A stretch of DNA of 6,820 nucleotides from assembly GCA_016927095.1 (NCBI GenBank), contig JAFGNI010000434.1, positions 1 to 6,820 on the forward strand. Reading direction: 5' to 3'. Source of the stretch: Anaerolineae bacterium. GTDB taxonomy: Bacteria > Chloroflexota > Anaerolineae > B4-G1 > SLSP01. This document shows, piece by piece, positions 1-6,018 of the stretch (positions are counted from its first letter, which is position 1; each line of letters begins with the position of its first letter). Under the pieces are notes generated by a model. It ran no database searches, had not been told where the DNA came from, and saw only the letters and a list, made by a program, of their open reading frames with translations. Both the position numbers and the translations under genes were made by a program.

Positions 1-723
1 CCACAGGATCCCCGGTTCTATGAGCACATGACAGCACGGGAGACCCTGGATTTCACCGCACGTTTCTTCTTCAAGGGCCCCAACGCCGCCATCGCCGACC
101 GCGTCGAGGAGATGCTGGCTCTGGTTGGGCTGGCGGACAAGGCAGACCGCTCGATCGAGGGCTTCTCCGGCGGTGAGCGGCAGCGGCTGGGCATTGCCCA
201 GGCGCAGGTCAACTACCCGGATCTCTTGGTCTTGGACGAACCGGCAGCCTCGTTGGATCCTCTAGGGCGGCGAGACGTCCTGGACATTATGGCACGCCTG
301 CGCAAACACACGACGATCTTCTACTCCACGCACATCCTAGACGATGTTCAGCGTGTGAGCGACACGGTGGCGATCCTAAACCAGGGGCGGCTGGTCACCT
401 CGGGTCCCATCGAGGCGCTTCTGTCCGGATCAGCCGGTGGCCCCACGACGATTTACCAGATCGCGTTTCGTGGCGATGCCGCTCAGGCTCGTGCGCGGGT
501 ATCAGGCGAGAGCTGGATCGCAGATATCCAGACTGATGGAACAAATGAGCAAGGTGCGCGGTGGCGCGTTGCCGTGACTGACGCGGGGGCAGCCGAAGCC
601 CGACTGCTGCGTGTGCTGCTGGAGGATCCCGGACTGACGGTGACCGAGTTCCGCCGCAGGACGTATGAGCTTGAGGATGTCTTCGTTGCGTTGGTCGAGG
701 GGGAGAAAGATGACCGCCAATAG
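1..723 (+). CDS. ABC exporter ATP-binding subunit (5' end cut off by window)
   Basis: This is the ATPase subunit of an ABC-2 type exporter; it hydrolyses ATP on the cytoplasmic face to drive the permease encoded next. The frame is open from base 1 and begins with the Q-loop region (PQDPRFYEHMTARETL), so the ATG at base 28 is internal and Walker A lies upstream of the window, roughly 80 residues missing by family comparison. Visible motifs in order are the Q-loop Gln (bases 4-6), the C-loop FSGGE (163-177), Walker B LLVLDEP (223-243), the D-loop SLDP (250-261) and the switch His in STHILDD (331-333). About 100 residues follow the switch region and end with a YELEDVFVAL motif, which is common at the C-terminus of drug and lipid exporter ATPases of this class. 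The stop overlaps the permease gene by 14 bases, implying translational coupling. Substrate cannot be told from the sequence. Confidence 0.93.
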   Translation, partial: PQDPRFYEHMTARETLDFTARFFFKGPNAAIADRVEEMLALVGLADKADRSIEGFSGGERQRLGIAQAQVNYPDLLVLDEPAASLDPLGRRDVLDIMARLRKHTTIFYSTHILDDVQRVSDTVAILNQGRLVTSGPIEALLSGSAGGPTTIYQIAFRGDAAQARARVSGESWIADIQTDGTNEQGARWRVAVTDAGAAEARLLRVLLEDPGLTVTEFRRRTYELEDVFVALVEGEKDDRQ

Positions 724-1501
724 TGTATTCACACCGATAGCCGAAAGGGGCTGGCGTCGGGGGCTGCACAATCTGCTGCGGGCCGGCTTTGCTGAGTGGT
801 GGGCGACCAACACATGGTGGGTTCACGCGCTCATCTGGTCGGGTGTCTTCAACCTGATGGTTGCTGGTATCGTCTTCTCCGGTGAGGTTGCGGAGGCTAT
901 CGATGCGGTCGGCTTCCTCTGCGTCTTTGGTGGGCTCTTTCCAGTGGTGGCGGCGGTCATCATCTTGCAGGGGGCGATTGTGGGGGAGAAACAGAACGGG
1001 ACGGCGGAGTGGATACTCTCGAAACCTGTCTCCCGTACCGCCTACATCTTGGGCAAACTCATCCCGAACGCCGTTAGCATGCCCGTGGCGATGTTGTTGA
1101 TCCCGATGCTGGTGGGTTGGGTGGTCCTCAACCTGGCTGGTGTGGGGACTGCGATACTGCCCTTCCTCGCAGGCTACCTCATTGTGGCACTCAACCTGCT
1201 GTTGTTCATCACGCTTACCGTCATGTTGGGCGCGATGCTCAAACGGCGGGGCGGCGTGATTGCTATCCCCCTTGTACTGCTGTTGGGCCAGCAGTATCTG
1301 CTCGGGGCCTTTCCGTTCCTCGCTAACTTCCTCCCGTGGGGATTGACCATCCCGGCTGGGGAGGACGCCACGAGCTCTGTCGCCGCCTCTGTGATGCTGG
1401 GCCAGGCACCATCCTCATGGGGACCTGTGATCGTGGCGGCGGTTGCCATTGGTGTCTTTGTCGTGGTCGCCGTCGATCGTTTCCGCGCGGTGGAGATCTG
1501 A
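710..1501 (+). CDS. ABC-2 type transporter permease, six predicted membrane helices
   Basis: This is a 263-residue membrane subunit that should pair with the ATPase encoded immediately upstream. The start chosen is the ATG at 710. It is preceded by a purine-rich site (GAGGGGGAG, 697-705) and gives the common arrangement of a short overlap with the upstream stop; an in-frame ATG at 665 lies deeper in the ATPase gene and has no comparable site. By eye, hydrophobic segments lie at about residues 37-56, 66-90, 119-142, 146-173, 182-204 and 237-255. The cytoplasmic loop after the second helix holds GEKQNGTAEWILSKPVSR (92-109), matching the ABC-2 family pattern in which a conserved Glu-Lys and a 'P(V/I)SR' segment precede helix three. 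The long amphipathic N-terminus (1-36), rich in Trp and Arg, is usual for the family. Substrate is unknown. Confidence 0.88.
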   Translation: MTANSVFTPIAERGWRRGLHNLLRAGFAEWWATNTWWVHALIWSGVFNLMVAGIVFSGEVAEAIDAVGFLCVFGGLFPVVAAVIILQGAIVGEKQNGTAEWILSKPVSRTAYILGKLIPNAVSMPVAMLLIPMLVGWVVLNLAGVGTAILPFLAGYLIVALNLLLFITLTVMLGAMLKRRGGVIAIPLVLLLGQQYLLGAFPFLANFLPWGLTIPAGEDATSSVAASVMLGQAPSSWGPVIVAAVAIGVFVVVAVDRFRAVEI

Positions 1502-1544
1502 GGCTCCAATCCGCATCTAATGTTCTGCTAACGTTCCTATTACC

Positions 1545-1572
1545 TTGGTGAACTAGACTAGGGCTGTATGAA
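1545..1572 (+). promoter_or_regulatory. Possible clpB promoter
   Basis: TTGGTG (1545-1550) and TATGAA (1567-1572) are separated by 16 bases and resemble sigma-70 -35 and -10 boxes (four of six matches in the -10). Transcription would start near 1579, giving a leader of roughly 110 bases ahead of clpB. The match is modest. I saw no CIRCE element (HrcA) and no HAIR element (HspR) here, so heat control, if present, is not through those operators. Confidence 0.3.
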
Positions 1573-1579
1573 TTGATGA

Positions 1580-1622
1580 CTCTGGCCCGGCCAATCGATG
1601 ACTGTTCATGGCCGAGCCAGAG
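1580..1622 (+). other. Stem-loop in the clpB leader or permease 3' region
   Basis: CTCTGGCCCGGCCA (1580-1593) and TGGCCGAGCCAGAG (1609-1622) are inverted repeats of 14 bases with one mismatch and a 15-base loop. No T-run follows, so it is not a standard intrinsic terminator on either strand. It sits 78 bases past the permease stop and 70 bases ahead of the clpB start, so it could be a 3'-end stabiliser of the upstream mRNA, an operator, or part of the clpB 5' leader. The heptamer GATGACT also occurs twice here, at 1575-1581 and 1597-1603, exactly 22 bases apart. Confidence 0.6.
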
Positions 1623-1677
1623 GCCCTGTCATTGGCACGCTCGATCACGATAGCGACTGACGCCGTGATGGGGTGGT

Positions 1678-1685
1678 GAGGAGGT
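1678..1685 (+). promoter_or_regulatory. Strong Shine-Dalgarno site of clpB
   Basis: GAGGAGGT is nearly fully complementary to the 16S rRNA 3' end and sits 7 bases before the ATG at 1693, which fixes the clpB start. Part of this site is exactly complementary to a segment about 145 bases upstream (see findings). Confidence 0.85.
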
Positions 1686-1692
1686 AATAGAG

Positions 1693-4299
1693 ATGGACGC
1701 AAATCGTTATACAGAGAAGACACAACAGGCGCTGATGCGCGCTCAACGGCTTGCCACCGAGCGCGGCAATCCGCAGATCGACCCAGAGCACCTGCTGCTG
1801 GCGCTTGTCGAGCAGTCAGATGGTGTGGTGCCCCGCGTGATGCTGGCTTTGGGTGGCGATCCGCAGCGACTTCAGATGGATCTGCAGCAGATGGTCGACC
1901 GGAAGCCACAGGCACGAGGATCCGCCGCCCAGGTAGGGCTCTCGCCCACCGTCTCGCGAATCTTGCAGGCTGCAGAACGCGAGGCCGAGGGGTTGCGCGA
2001 TGACTACGTCAGCACCGAGCACCTGCTCCTGGCCATGGCTGATTCCAGTGCCGGGGACATTGCCCGGTTCCTGGCAACCCAAGGTGTGAATCGCGAAGCC
2101 GTGCTCCGCGCTCTGACAAGTATCCGTGGCCAACAACGGGTCACCTCTCAGAACCCTGAGGGCACTTACAATGTTCTGGAGAAGTACGGGCGCAATCTGA
2201 CGCAGCTCGCCCACCAAGGCAAGCTGGATCCTGTCATCGGTCGCGATGAAGAGATCCGCCGCGTGATGCAGATCCTGTCGCGTCGTACGAAGAACAACCC
2301 GGTTCTGGTAGGCGAGGCCGGCGTGGGCAAGACCGCCATCACGGAAGGCCTCGCTCAACGCATCATCCGCGGGGATGTTCCGGAGGGTTTGAAGGATCGC
2401 GAGATCTTCCAGCTGGATATGGGCGCGCTTATCGCCGGGGCAAAGTACCGGGGTGAGTTTGAGGAGCGCCTGAAGGCTGTCCTCAACGAGATCGCGAGTA
2501 CCGAAGGACGGATGATCCTGTTCATCGATGAGCTTCACACAGTCGTGGGTGCGGGACGCGCTGAAGGCGCGATGGATGCCGGCAATATCCTCAAGCCGAT
2601 GCTGGCGCGGGGTGAGCTGCATACCATTGGTGCTACGACGCTTGACGAATACCGCCAGTACATCGAGAAGGATGCGGCCTTGGAGCGCCGGTTCCAGCCC
2701 GTCTTCGTCGACGAGCCGGATGTAGAGGACACCATCAGTATCCTGCGTGGCATCAAGGAGCGCTACGATACGCACCATGGCGTGCGGATTCAGGATGCGG
2801 CGCTGATATCGGCGGCGATGTTGGCCGACCGCTATATCACCGAGCGCAATATGCCTGACAAGGCTATCGATCTCGTCGATGAGTCTGCCGCACGGCTGCG
2901 GCTGGAGATCGATTCCAAGCCAACGGAACTGGATCAGATCGATCGTCGCATTCTGCAGCTGGAGATTGAGCGCACAGCGCTGCGAAAGGAGAAGGACGAA
3001 GCGAGCCAACAGCGTCTGGAGGACCTCGAGCGCGAGTTGGCCGATCTCCAGGAGCAGAGCCGTGCCCTCACGGCACAGTGGCGCCAGGAGAAGGAGCAGA
3101 TCGAGCGGATCCAGAAAGCGCAGAAGCAGATCGAGAACCTGCAACAGGAGATCGAGCTCGCAGAGCGGAAGCAAGACTTCGACGCAGCGGCGCGTCTGCG
3201 CTACGGGCGAGCCGCTGAACTGCAAGCTGAACTGCGCCAGGCTGAGGCAGCGTTCCGGAAGGTGCAGGGGGAGCATCCTTTGCTGAATTACGAGGTCGGT
3301 CCGGAGGAGATCGCCCGCGTTGTCTCGGGTTGGACGGGCATTCCGGTCTCGCGGCTGATGGAAGGTGAGCGGGCAAAGCTGATGCGCATGGAGGAGGAGC
3401 TGCACAAGCGCGTCGTCGGTCAAGATGAAGCCGTCTCAGCTGTGTCCAATGCCGTCCGTCGAGCGCGTGCCGGTCTACAGGATCCTAACCGCCCCATCGG
3501 GACCTTTCTGTTCCTGGGGCCAACGGGTGTCGGCAAAACGGAGCTAGCGCGCGCTCTGGCTGCGTTCCTCTTCGACACAGAGGACGCGATGGTGCGCATC
3601 GATATGAGCGAGTACCAGGAGAAACACACCGTCTCACGGTTGATCGGGGCCCCGCCCGGCTATATAGGCTACGACGAAGGGGGGCAGTTGACCGAAGCGG
3701 TTCGTCGCCGCCCGTACAGCGTGCTGCTTCTGGACGAGATCGAGAAGGCTCACAGCGAGGTTTTCAACGTGCTGTTGCAGCTCCTCGACGAGGGACGAAT
3801 GACGGATGGCCATGGACGTACCGTCAACTTCACCAACACCATCGTCATCATGACGAGCAACGTTGGGAGCCGCTGGATCAAGGAGAAAGGGCCTGAGGCG
3901 GCGCGGGATCAGGTGATGCAGGAGTTGGATATCGTCTTCAGGCCGGAGTTTCTCAACCGCATCGACGATGTCATCCTCTTTGGCAGCTTATCGCGCGAGG
4001 ATCTGAAGGCCATCGTCGAGATCCAGGTGCGCAACCTGCGGAAGCTGTTGCACGAGCAGCAGATGGGCATCGAGCTGACCGAGCCGGCAAAGCAGTACCT
4101 CGCCGATGAGGGATATGACCCGGTGTTTGGGGCGCGACCGCTCAAGCGGGCGATCCAACGCTGGCTGCAGGACCCGCTGTCTTTGGAGGTGCTGGCTGGA
4201 CGGTTCGGCGCGGGGGACACGGTCTACGTTGACTATGATGCGGAGGATGGCAAGCTCGTCTTCAGCAAGAGTCCGGAACCCGTCGGCATCGCCGCTTAG
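1693..4299 (+). CDS. clpB: ClpB protein disaggregase (Hsp100 AAA+ ATPase)
   Basis: ClpB is a cytoplasmic hexameric ATPase that works with DnaK/DnaJ/GrpE to extract polypeptides from aggregates after heat stress. The 868-residue length is typical. Domains in order: Clp N-domain with two repeats (about 1-145); first AAA+ domain with Walker A GEAGVGKT (207-214), pore-loop Tyr252 in AKYRGEF, Walker B ILFIDELH (275-282) and arginine fingers R332/R333; a coiled-coil middle domain rich in Glu, Gln, Arg and Leu (about 410-525), which is where DnaK docks; second AAA+ domain with Walker A GPTGVGKT (609-616), pore-loop Tyr657 in GYIGYDE, Walker [11 protein letters not shown] (678-687) and sensor-2 Arg815 in GARPLKR. 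The long middle domain and the short segment between TSNVGS and FRPEFLNR, without a ClpP-binding IGF/IGL loop, separate it from ClpA and ClpC. All catalytic residues are present. The gene appears to be transcribed alone; dnaK, dnaJ and grpE are not in the window. Confidence 0.98.
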   Translation: MDANRYTEKTQQALMRAQRLATERGNPQIDPEHLLLALVEQSDGVVPRVMLALGGDPQRLQMDLQQMVDRKPQARGSAAQVGLSPTVSRILQAAEREAEGLRDDYVSTEHLLLAMADSSAGDIARFLATQGVNREAVLRALTSIRGQQRVTSQNPEGTYNVLEKYGRNLTQLAHQGKLDPVIGRDEEIRRVMQILSRRTKNNPVLVGEAGVGKTAITEGLAQRIIRGDVPEGLKDREIFQLDMGALIAGAKYRGEFEERLKAVLNEIASTEGRMILFIDELHTVVGAGRAEGAMDAGNILKPMLARGELHTIGATTLDEYRQYIEKDAALERRFQPVFVDEPDVEDTISILRGIKERYDTHHGVRIQDAALISAAMLADRYITERNMPDKAIDLVDESAARLRLEIDSKPTELDQIDRRILQLEIERTALRKEKDEASQQRLEDLERELADLQEQSRALTAQWRQEKEQIERIQKAQKQIENLQQEIELAERKQDFDAAARLRYGRAAELQAELRQAEAAFRKVQGEHPLLNYEVGPEEIARVVSGWTGIPVSRLMEGERAKLMRMEEELHKRVVGQDEAVSAVSNAVRRARAGLQDPNRPIGTFLFLGPTGVGKTELARALAAFLFDTEDAMVRIDMSEYQEKHTVSRLIGAPPGYIGYDEGGQLTEAVRRRPYSVLLLDEIEKAHSEVFNVLLQLLDEGRMTDGHGRTVNFTNTIVIMTSNVGSRWIKEKGPEAARDQVMQELDIVFRPEFLNRIDDVILFGSLSREDLKAIVEIQVRNLRKLLHEQQMGIELTEPAKQYLADEGYDPVFGARPLKRAIQRWLQDPLSLEVLAGRFGAGDTVYVDYDAEDGKLVFSKSPEPVGIAA

Positions 4300-4342
4300 C
4301 GCGGTGAGATTGCTGTGGAAGCAGCGTCGCACCTACGTTGCA

Positions 4343-4376
4343 CATCGGGGCCATCGCAGTTGGGGTGGCCCCGATG
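4343..4376 (+). terminator. Hairpin after clpB, probable terminator or mRNA 3' end
   Basis: CATCGGGGCCA (4343-4353) and TGGCCCCGATG (4366-4376) are perfect 11-base inverted repeats around a 12-base loop, 43 bases past the clpB stop. Position and stability suit a transcript end. No T-run follows; the next bases are GC-rich. It would therefore be a U-less terminator or a 3' stabilising hairpin rather than a classical intrinsic terminator. Confidence 0.55.
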
Positions 4377-4441
4377 ACGTGCGGCGGCGCGCAGCTTCGC
4401 TTCTTATCAGGCTATTCCTCTGGGCCATCGCATCTCGGCGA

Positions 4442-4612
4442 TGTGGGTCGGCCTGTCTAGGCCGACTGCGCGCCGGCACCACTCGATGAACCGACGCGTA
4501 CCTGCGCACATGCGGCCCTTGAACGCGCCTATGACGTGCGAGGCCGTCGGAGGGCCGCCGCGTATGATGGCGGGGCTGCACCGCCGAGTCGGCCTAGACA
4601 GGCCGTCCTACA
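4442..4612. repeat. REP/MITE-like element with 19-bp perfect inverted ends
   Basis: CGGCCTGTCTAGGCCGACT (4449-4467) and its exact reverse complement (4587-4605) bound a core of 119 bases. The match extends outward to 4442 and 4612 with one mismatch (4448/4606) and one G:T pair (4445/4609). Each end is also a palindrome by itself: GTCGGCC and GGCCGAC surround TGTCTA in the left copy (4447-4466), and the right copy has the same stem with one mismatch. No transposase gene and no clear target-site duplication are visible. It could be a pair of REP-type palindromes in tail-to-tail orientation, a small non-autonomous transposon, or a folded RNA. Confidence 0.6.
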
Positions 4613-4661
4613 ACGGAAGACCGTGAGTGGGCTAGACGCGTAGGCCTTGGGCTATCCTTGC

Positions 4662-4689
4662 TTGCGGTTGTGCGATTCGGTGGTATACT
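4662..4689 (+). promoter_or_regulatory. Extended -10 promoter for csp (or for a leader RNA)
   Basis: TATACT (4684-4689) matches the -10 consensus at five of six positions and is preceded by TG plus one base (4681-4683), the extended -10 motif. TTGCGG (4662-4667) lies 16 bases upstream as a weak -35 box. The start point would be near 4696, giving the cold-shock gene a leader of about 128 bases; long leaders are usual for cspA-type genes. Confidence 0.6.
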
Positions 4690-4725
4690 GCTTCGCAACG
4701 ACGAAGTAGGTTATGGCTGTACCTT

Positions 4726-4767
4726 AGGGACTGACCGGACTTGCGGAGACCGGGATGTCCCTTTTTT
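4726..4767 (+). terminator. Terminator-like hairpin inside the csp leader (possible attenuator)
   Basis: AGGGAC (4726-4731) pairs with GTCCCT (4757-4762) and, inside a symmetric three-by-three internal loop, CCGG (4735-4738) pairs with CCGG (4750-4753). A run of six T (4762-4767) follows directly, as in an intrinsic terminator. The internal loop TGA/GAT could form tandem G:A pairs. It lies about 30 bases after the presumed start point and 57 bases before the csp start codon, so it would either end a short RNA of about 70 bases or attenuate csp expression. Stem stability has not been computed. Confidence 0.55.
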
Positions 4768-4823
4768 GCACCCTTGCTGCTTCGCCGAAAGATTCAGAAT
4801 ACTTACCTGTAAGGAGTACAGAA

Positions 4824-5033
4824 GTGAGCGAACGAGAAACTGGTACCGTCAAATGGTTCAATGATTCGAAGGGCTTTGGCTTCATCTCGCGAGACAGCGG
4901 GGATGATGTCTTCGTCCACTTCTCGGCCATTCAAGGCGGGGGATTCCGCTCGCTGCAGGAGAACCAGCGCGTTGAGTTCTCGGTGGAGCAGGGACCCAAA
5001 GGTTTGAAAGCCGTCGACGTTCGACCCCTGTAG
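4824..5033 (+). CDS. csp: Cold-shock domain protein, CspA family
   Basis: This encodes a 69-residue single-domain nucleic-acid chaperone that binds single-stranded RNA and melts secondary structure, typically in the cold or during fast growth. The GTG at 4824 is chosen as the start because AAGGAG (4811-4816) lies 7 bases before it and the protein then begins like other Csp proteins (TGTVKWFN). An ATG 69 bases upstream (4755) falls within the leader hairpin and would add 23 residues unlike the family. RNP1 is KGFGFI (16-21) and RNP2 is VFVHF (29-33); surface aromatics W11, F12, F18, F20, F30, H32 and F33 are present. The C-terminus is KAVDVRPL where many relatives have QAANV. A small stem CCCCT/AGGGG (5025-5029 with 5035-5039) spans the stop codon. 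The gene is monocistronic, with a terminator about 100 bases downstream. Confidence 0.95.
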   Translation: MSERETGTVKWFNDSKGFGFISRDSGDDVFVHFSAIQGGGFRSLQENQRVEFSVEQGPKGLKAVDVRPL

Positions 5034-5132
5034 TAGGGGCCGCGGCCAGGCTCGCAAGGCTTTGGGTCGCGTCTTGGCAAGGGTGTAGGTTCAGGTTAGT
5101 CCCGAGCTTACGTGACAGCATCAGCTGAATCG
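5034..5132. other. csp 3' untranslated region
   Basis: This stretch lies between the csp stop and the terminator stem. It contains a 10-base perfect palindrome, GGCCGCGGCC (5038-5047), and no open frame with a ribosome-binding site. I see no recognisable RNA family in it. Confidence 0.4.
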
Positions 5133-5169
5133 CCGCACAACCTCTCCGCAGGTTGTGCGGTTTTGCTTT
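5133..5169 (+). terminator. Intrinsic terminator of csp
   Basis: CCGCACAACCT (5133-5143) and AGGTTGTGCGG (5150-5160) form a perfect 11-bp stem with a 6-base loop, followed by TTTTGCTTT. It ends the rightward csp transcript. The same stem lies 28 bases beyond the stop codon of the converging permease gene and may also serve that transcript, but on that strand no T-run follows. Confidence 0.93.
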
Positions 5170-5187
5170 GGGTGAATGCCGTCAGCG

Positions 5188-6018
5188 TCAGAGCCTTGCG
5201 ATGATCTCAGTACGACGGAAGGTTTTGACCGCGAACCAGAGGATGACGGCATCAATCCCCCAAAGCACCAGGCCGGCAAGCAGGACAAATCCCACGTTCA
5301 GATAGATCACGCCGCCTATCTGCCCCAAGACCAACAGAATGACAGGCAGCACCACCATACCGCCGAGTTGGTAGGCATCTTGGTAGGTGCTGACTTTGCT
5401 TGAGACGAGGACCATCGCGCCGAGGCCCAGCGCCGCGGCGGCAGGTGCTAGCCAGAGGATCATTGTGATCCACATTGCATTGGGGAAGAAGACGCCGCCC
5501 ATCGTCTGTCCAGCTGTGAGGTTGACGACCAGGCCATAGAGTACAAAACCGCAGAGCGTCACCAGTATGGCAGGCACAAATGCGCTCAGCATCTTGCCGA
5601 CGACTAGTTCCAGGTCGGTTGTAGGCGTGTAGAGGAGTGCCTCCAGTGTCTTGCGCTCCTTCTCTCCCGCGAAGCTGCCTGCGGCAATCGCGCTCGCCGT
5701 CATCATGGGCAGGACCAGGAAGAGCGGGGCAAACATGTAGACAAGTATGAAAACCACCATCATCTGGTTGTCCGAATAGACTGCGAACTTCGCCTTCATT
5801 GGGGCCGGCATCATGGCCAGGAACTGCGCCATATCCTCGATGTCGCTGCCCATATCGATCCTGCTGCTGGCGAGGCCTATCCCGGCGGGAATCAACACTA
5901 GGAGCAGCAGCGGTACGAGCACAATCGGCAGGAGCACACTCTTGCTGCGCCGGACGATGGTGAGATCGCGGATGGCCACGGCGCGCACAGACTGCCAGTT
6001 GAACGGTTGACGGCTCAT
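5188..6018 (-). CDS. ABC-2 type transporter permease, NatB-like layout
   Basis: This is a 276-residue membrane subunit of a second ABC exporter. The ATG at 6018-6016 overlaps the ATPase stop codon as ATGA, and AAGGAG (minus strand, 6031-6026) lies 7 bases before it, so the start is well supported and translation is coupled. A cytoplasmic N-terminus ending RDLTIVRRSKS is followed by a helix at about 28-50, an external loop of about 35 residues rich in Met and Asp, and then helices at about 86-113, 147-168, 181-206, 219-239 and 241-265. The loop after helix two contains GEKERKTLEALLYTPTT (118-134), the hallmark of the ABC-2/NatB permeases. One helix, an external loop, then five helices is the layout of Na+-extrusion and multidrug exporters, but the substrate cannot be assigned. 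The gene converges with csp across a 154-base gap. Confidence 0.9.
   Translation of the reverse strand: MSRQPFNWQSVRAVAIRDLTIVRRSKSVLLPIVLVPLLLLVLIPAGIGLASSRIDMGSDIEDMAQFLAMMPAPMKAKFAVYSDNQMMVVFILVYMFAPLFLVLPMMTASAIAAGSFAGEKERKTLEALLYTPTTDLELVVGKMLSAFVPAILVTLCGFVLYGLVVNLTAGQTMGGVFFPNAMWITMILWLAPAAAALGLGAMVLVSSKVSTYQDAYQLGGMVVLPVILLVLGQIGGVIYLNVGFVLLAGLVLWGIDAVILWFAVKTFRRTEIIARL

Larger units (their letters stand above)
4300..4661. other. Gene-free, hairpin-rich spacer between clpB and the csp promoter
   Basis: I see no credible gene here. Short open frames (for example 4441-4626 on the plus strand and 4333-4581 on the minus strand) are Arg/Pro-rich, have no good ribosome-binding site and resemble no family I know. 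The stretch instead holds palindromes: the post-clpB hairpin (4343-4376), a weak stem CATCG/CGATG (4426-4430 with 4439-4443), the inverted-repeat element (4442-4612), and inside it GCGGCCC/GGGCCGC (4512-4518 with 4552-4558) and GGCGG/CCGCC (4569-4573 with 4581-4585). Two short direct repeats also occur: GGGCCATCGCA at 4348 and 4422, and ATGACGTGCG at 4374 and 4531. Confidence 0.7.

Noticed and set aside
665..1501. Longer permease starting at ATG 665
   Set aside because: It adds 15 Arg/Ser-rich residues read from inside the ATPase gene and lacks a ribosome-binding site; ATG 710 has one.
1502..1692. CIRCE or HAIR heat-shock operator ahead of clpB
   Set aside because: I looked for TTAGCACTC-N9-GAGTGCTAA and CTTGAGT-N7-ACTCAAG and found neither nor a close variant.
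1816..3423. 535-residue open frame on the minus strand across clpB
   Set aside because: It lies wholly antisense to a fully motif-complete clpB, resembles no family I know, and is explained by the codon bias of a GC-rich gene.
4442..4612. 6S, SRP, tmRNA or RNase P RNA in the hairpin-rich spacer
   Set aside because: None of the conserved sequence motifs of these RNAs could be seen; the stem layout, with ends that are palindromic by themselves, fits a repeat element better.
4441..4626. 61-residue open frame in the spacer (and the minus-strand 82-residue frame at 4333-4581)
   Set aside because: Composition is that of random GC-rich sequence, no convincing ribosome-binding site, and both run through palindromic repeats.
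4755..5033. 92-residue version of the cold-shock protein starting at ATG 4755
   Set aside because: The ATG is inside the leader hairpin, has no suitable ribosome-binding site, and the extra 23 residues do not match Csp proteins; GTG 4824 with AAGGAG fits.
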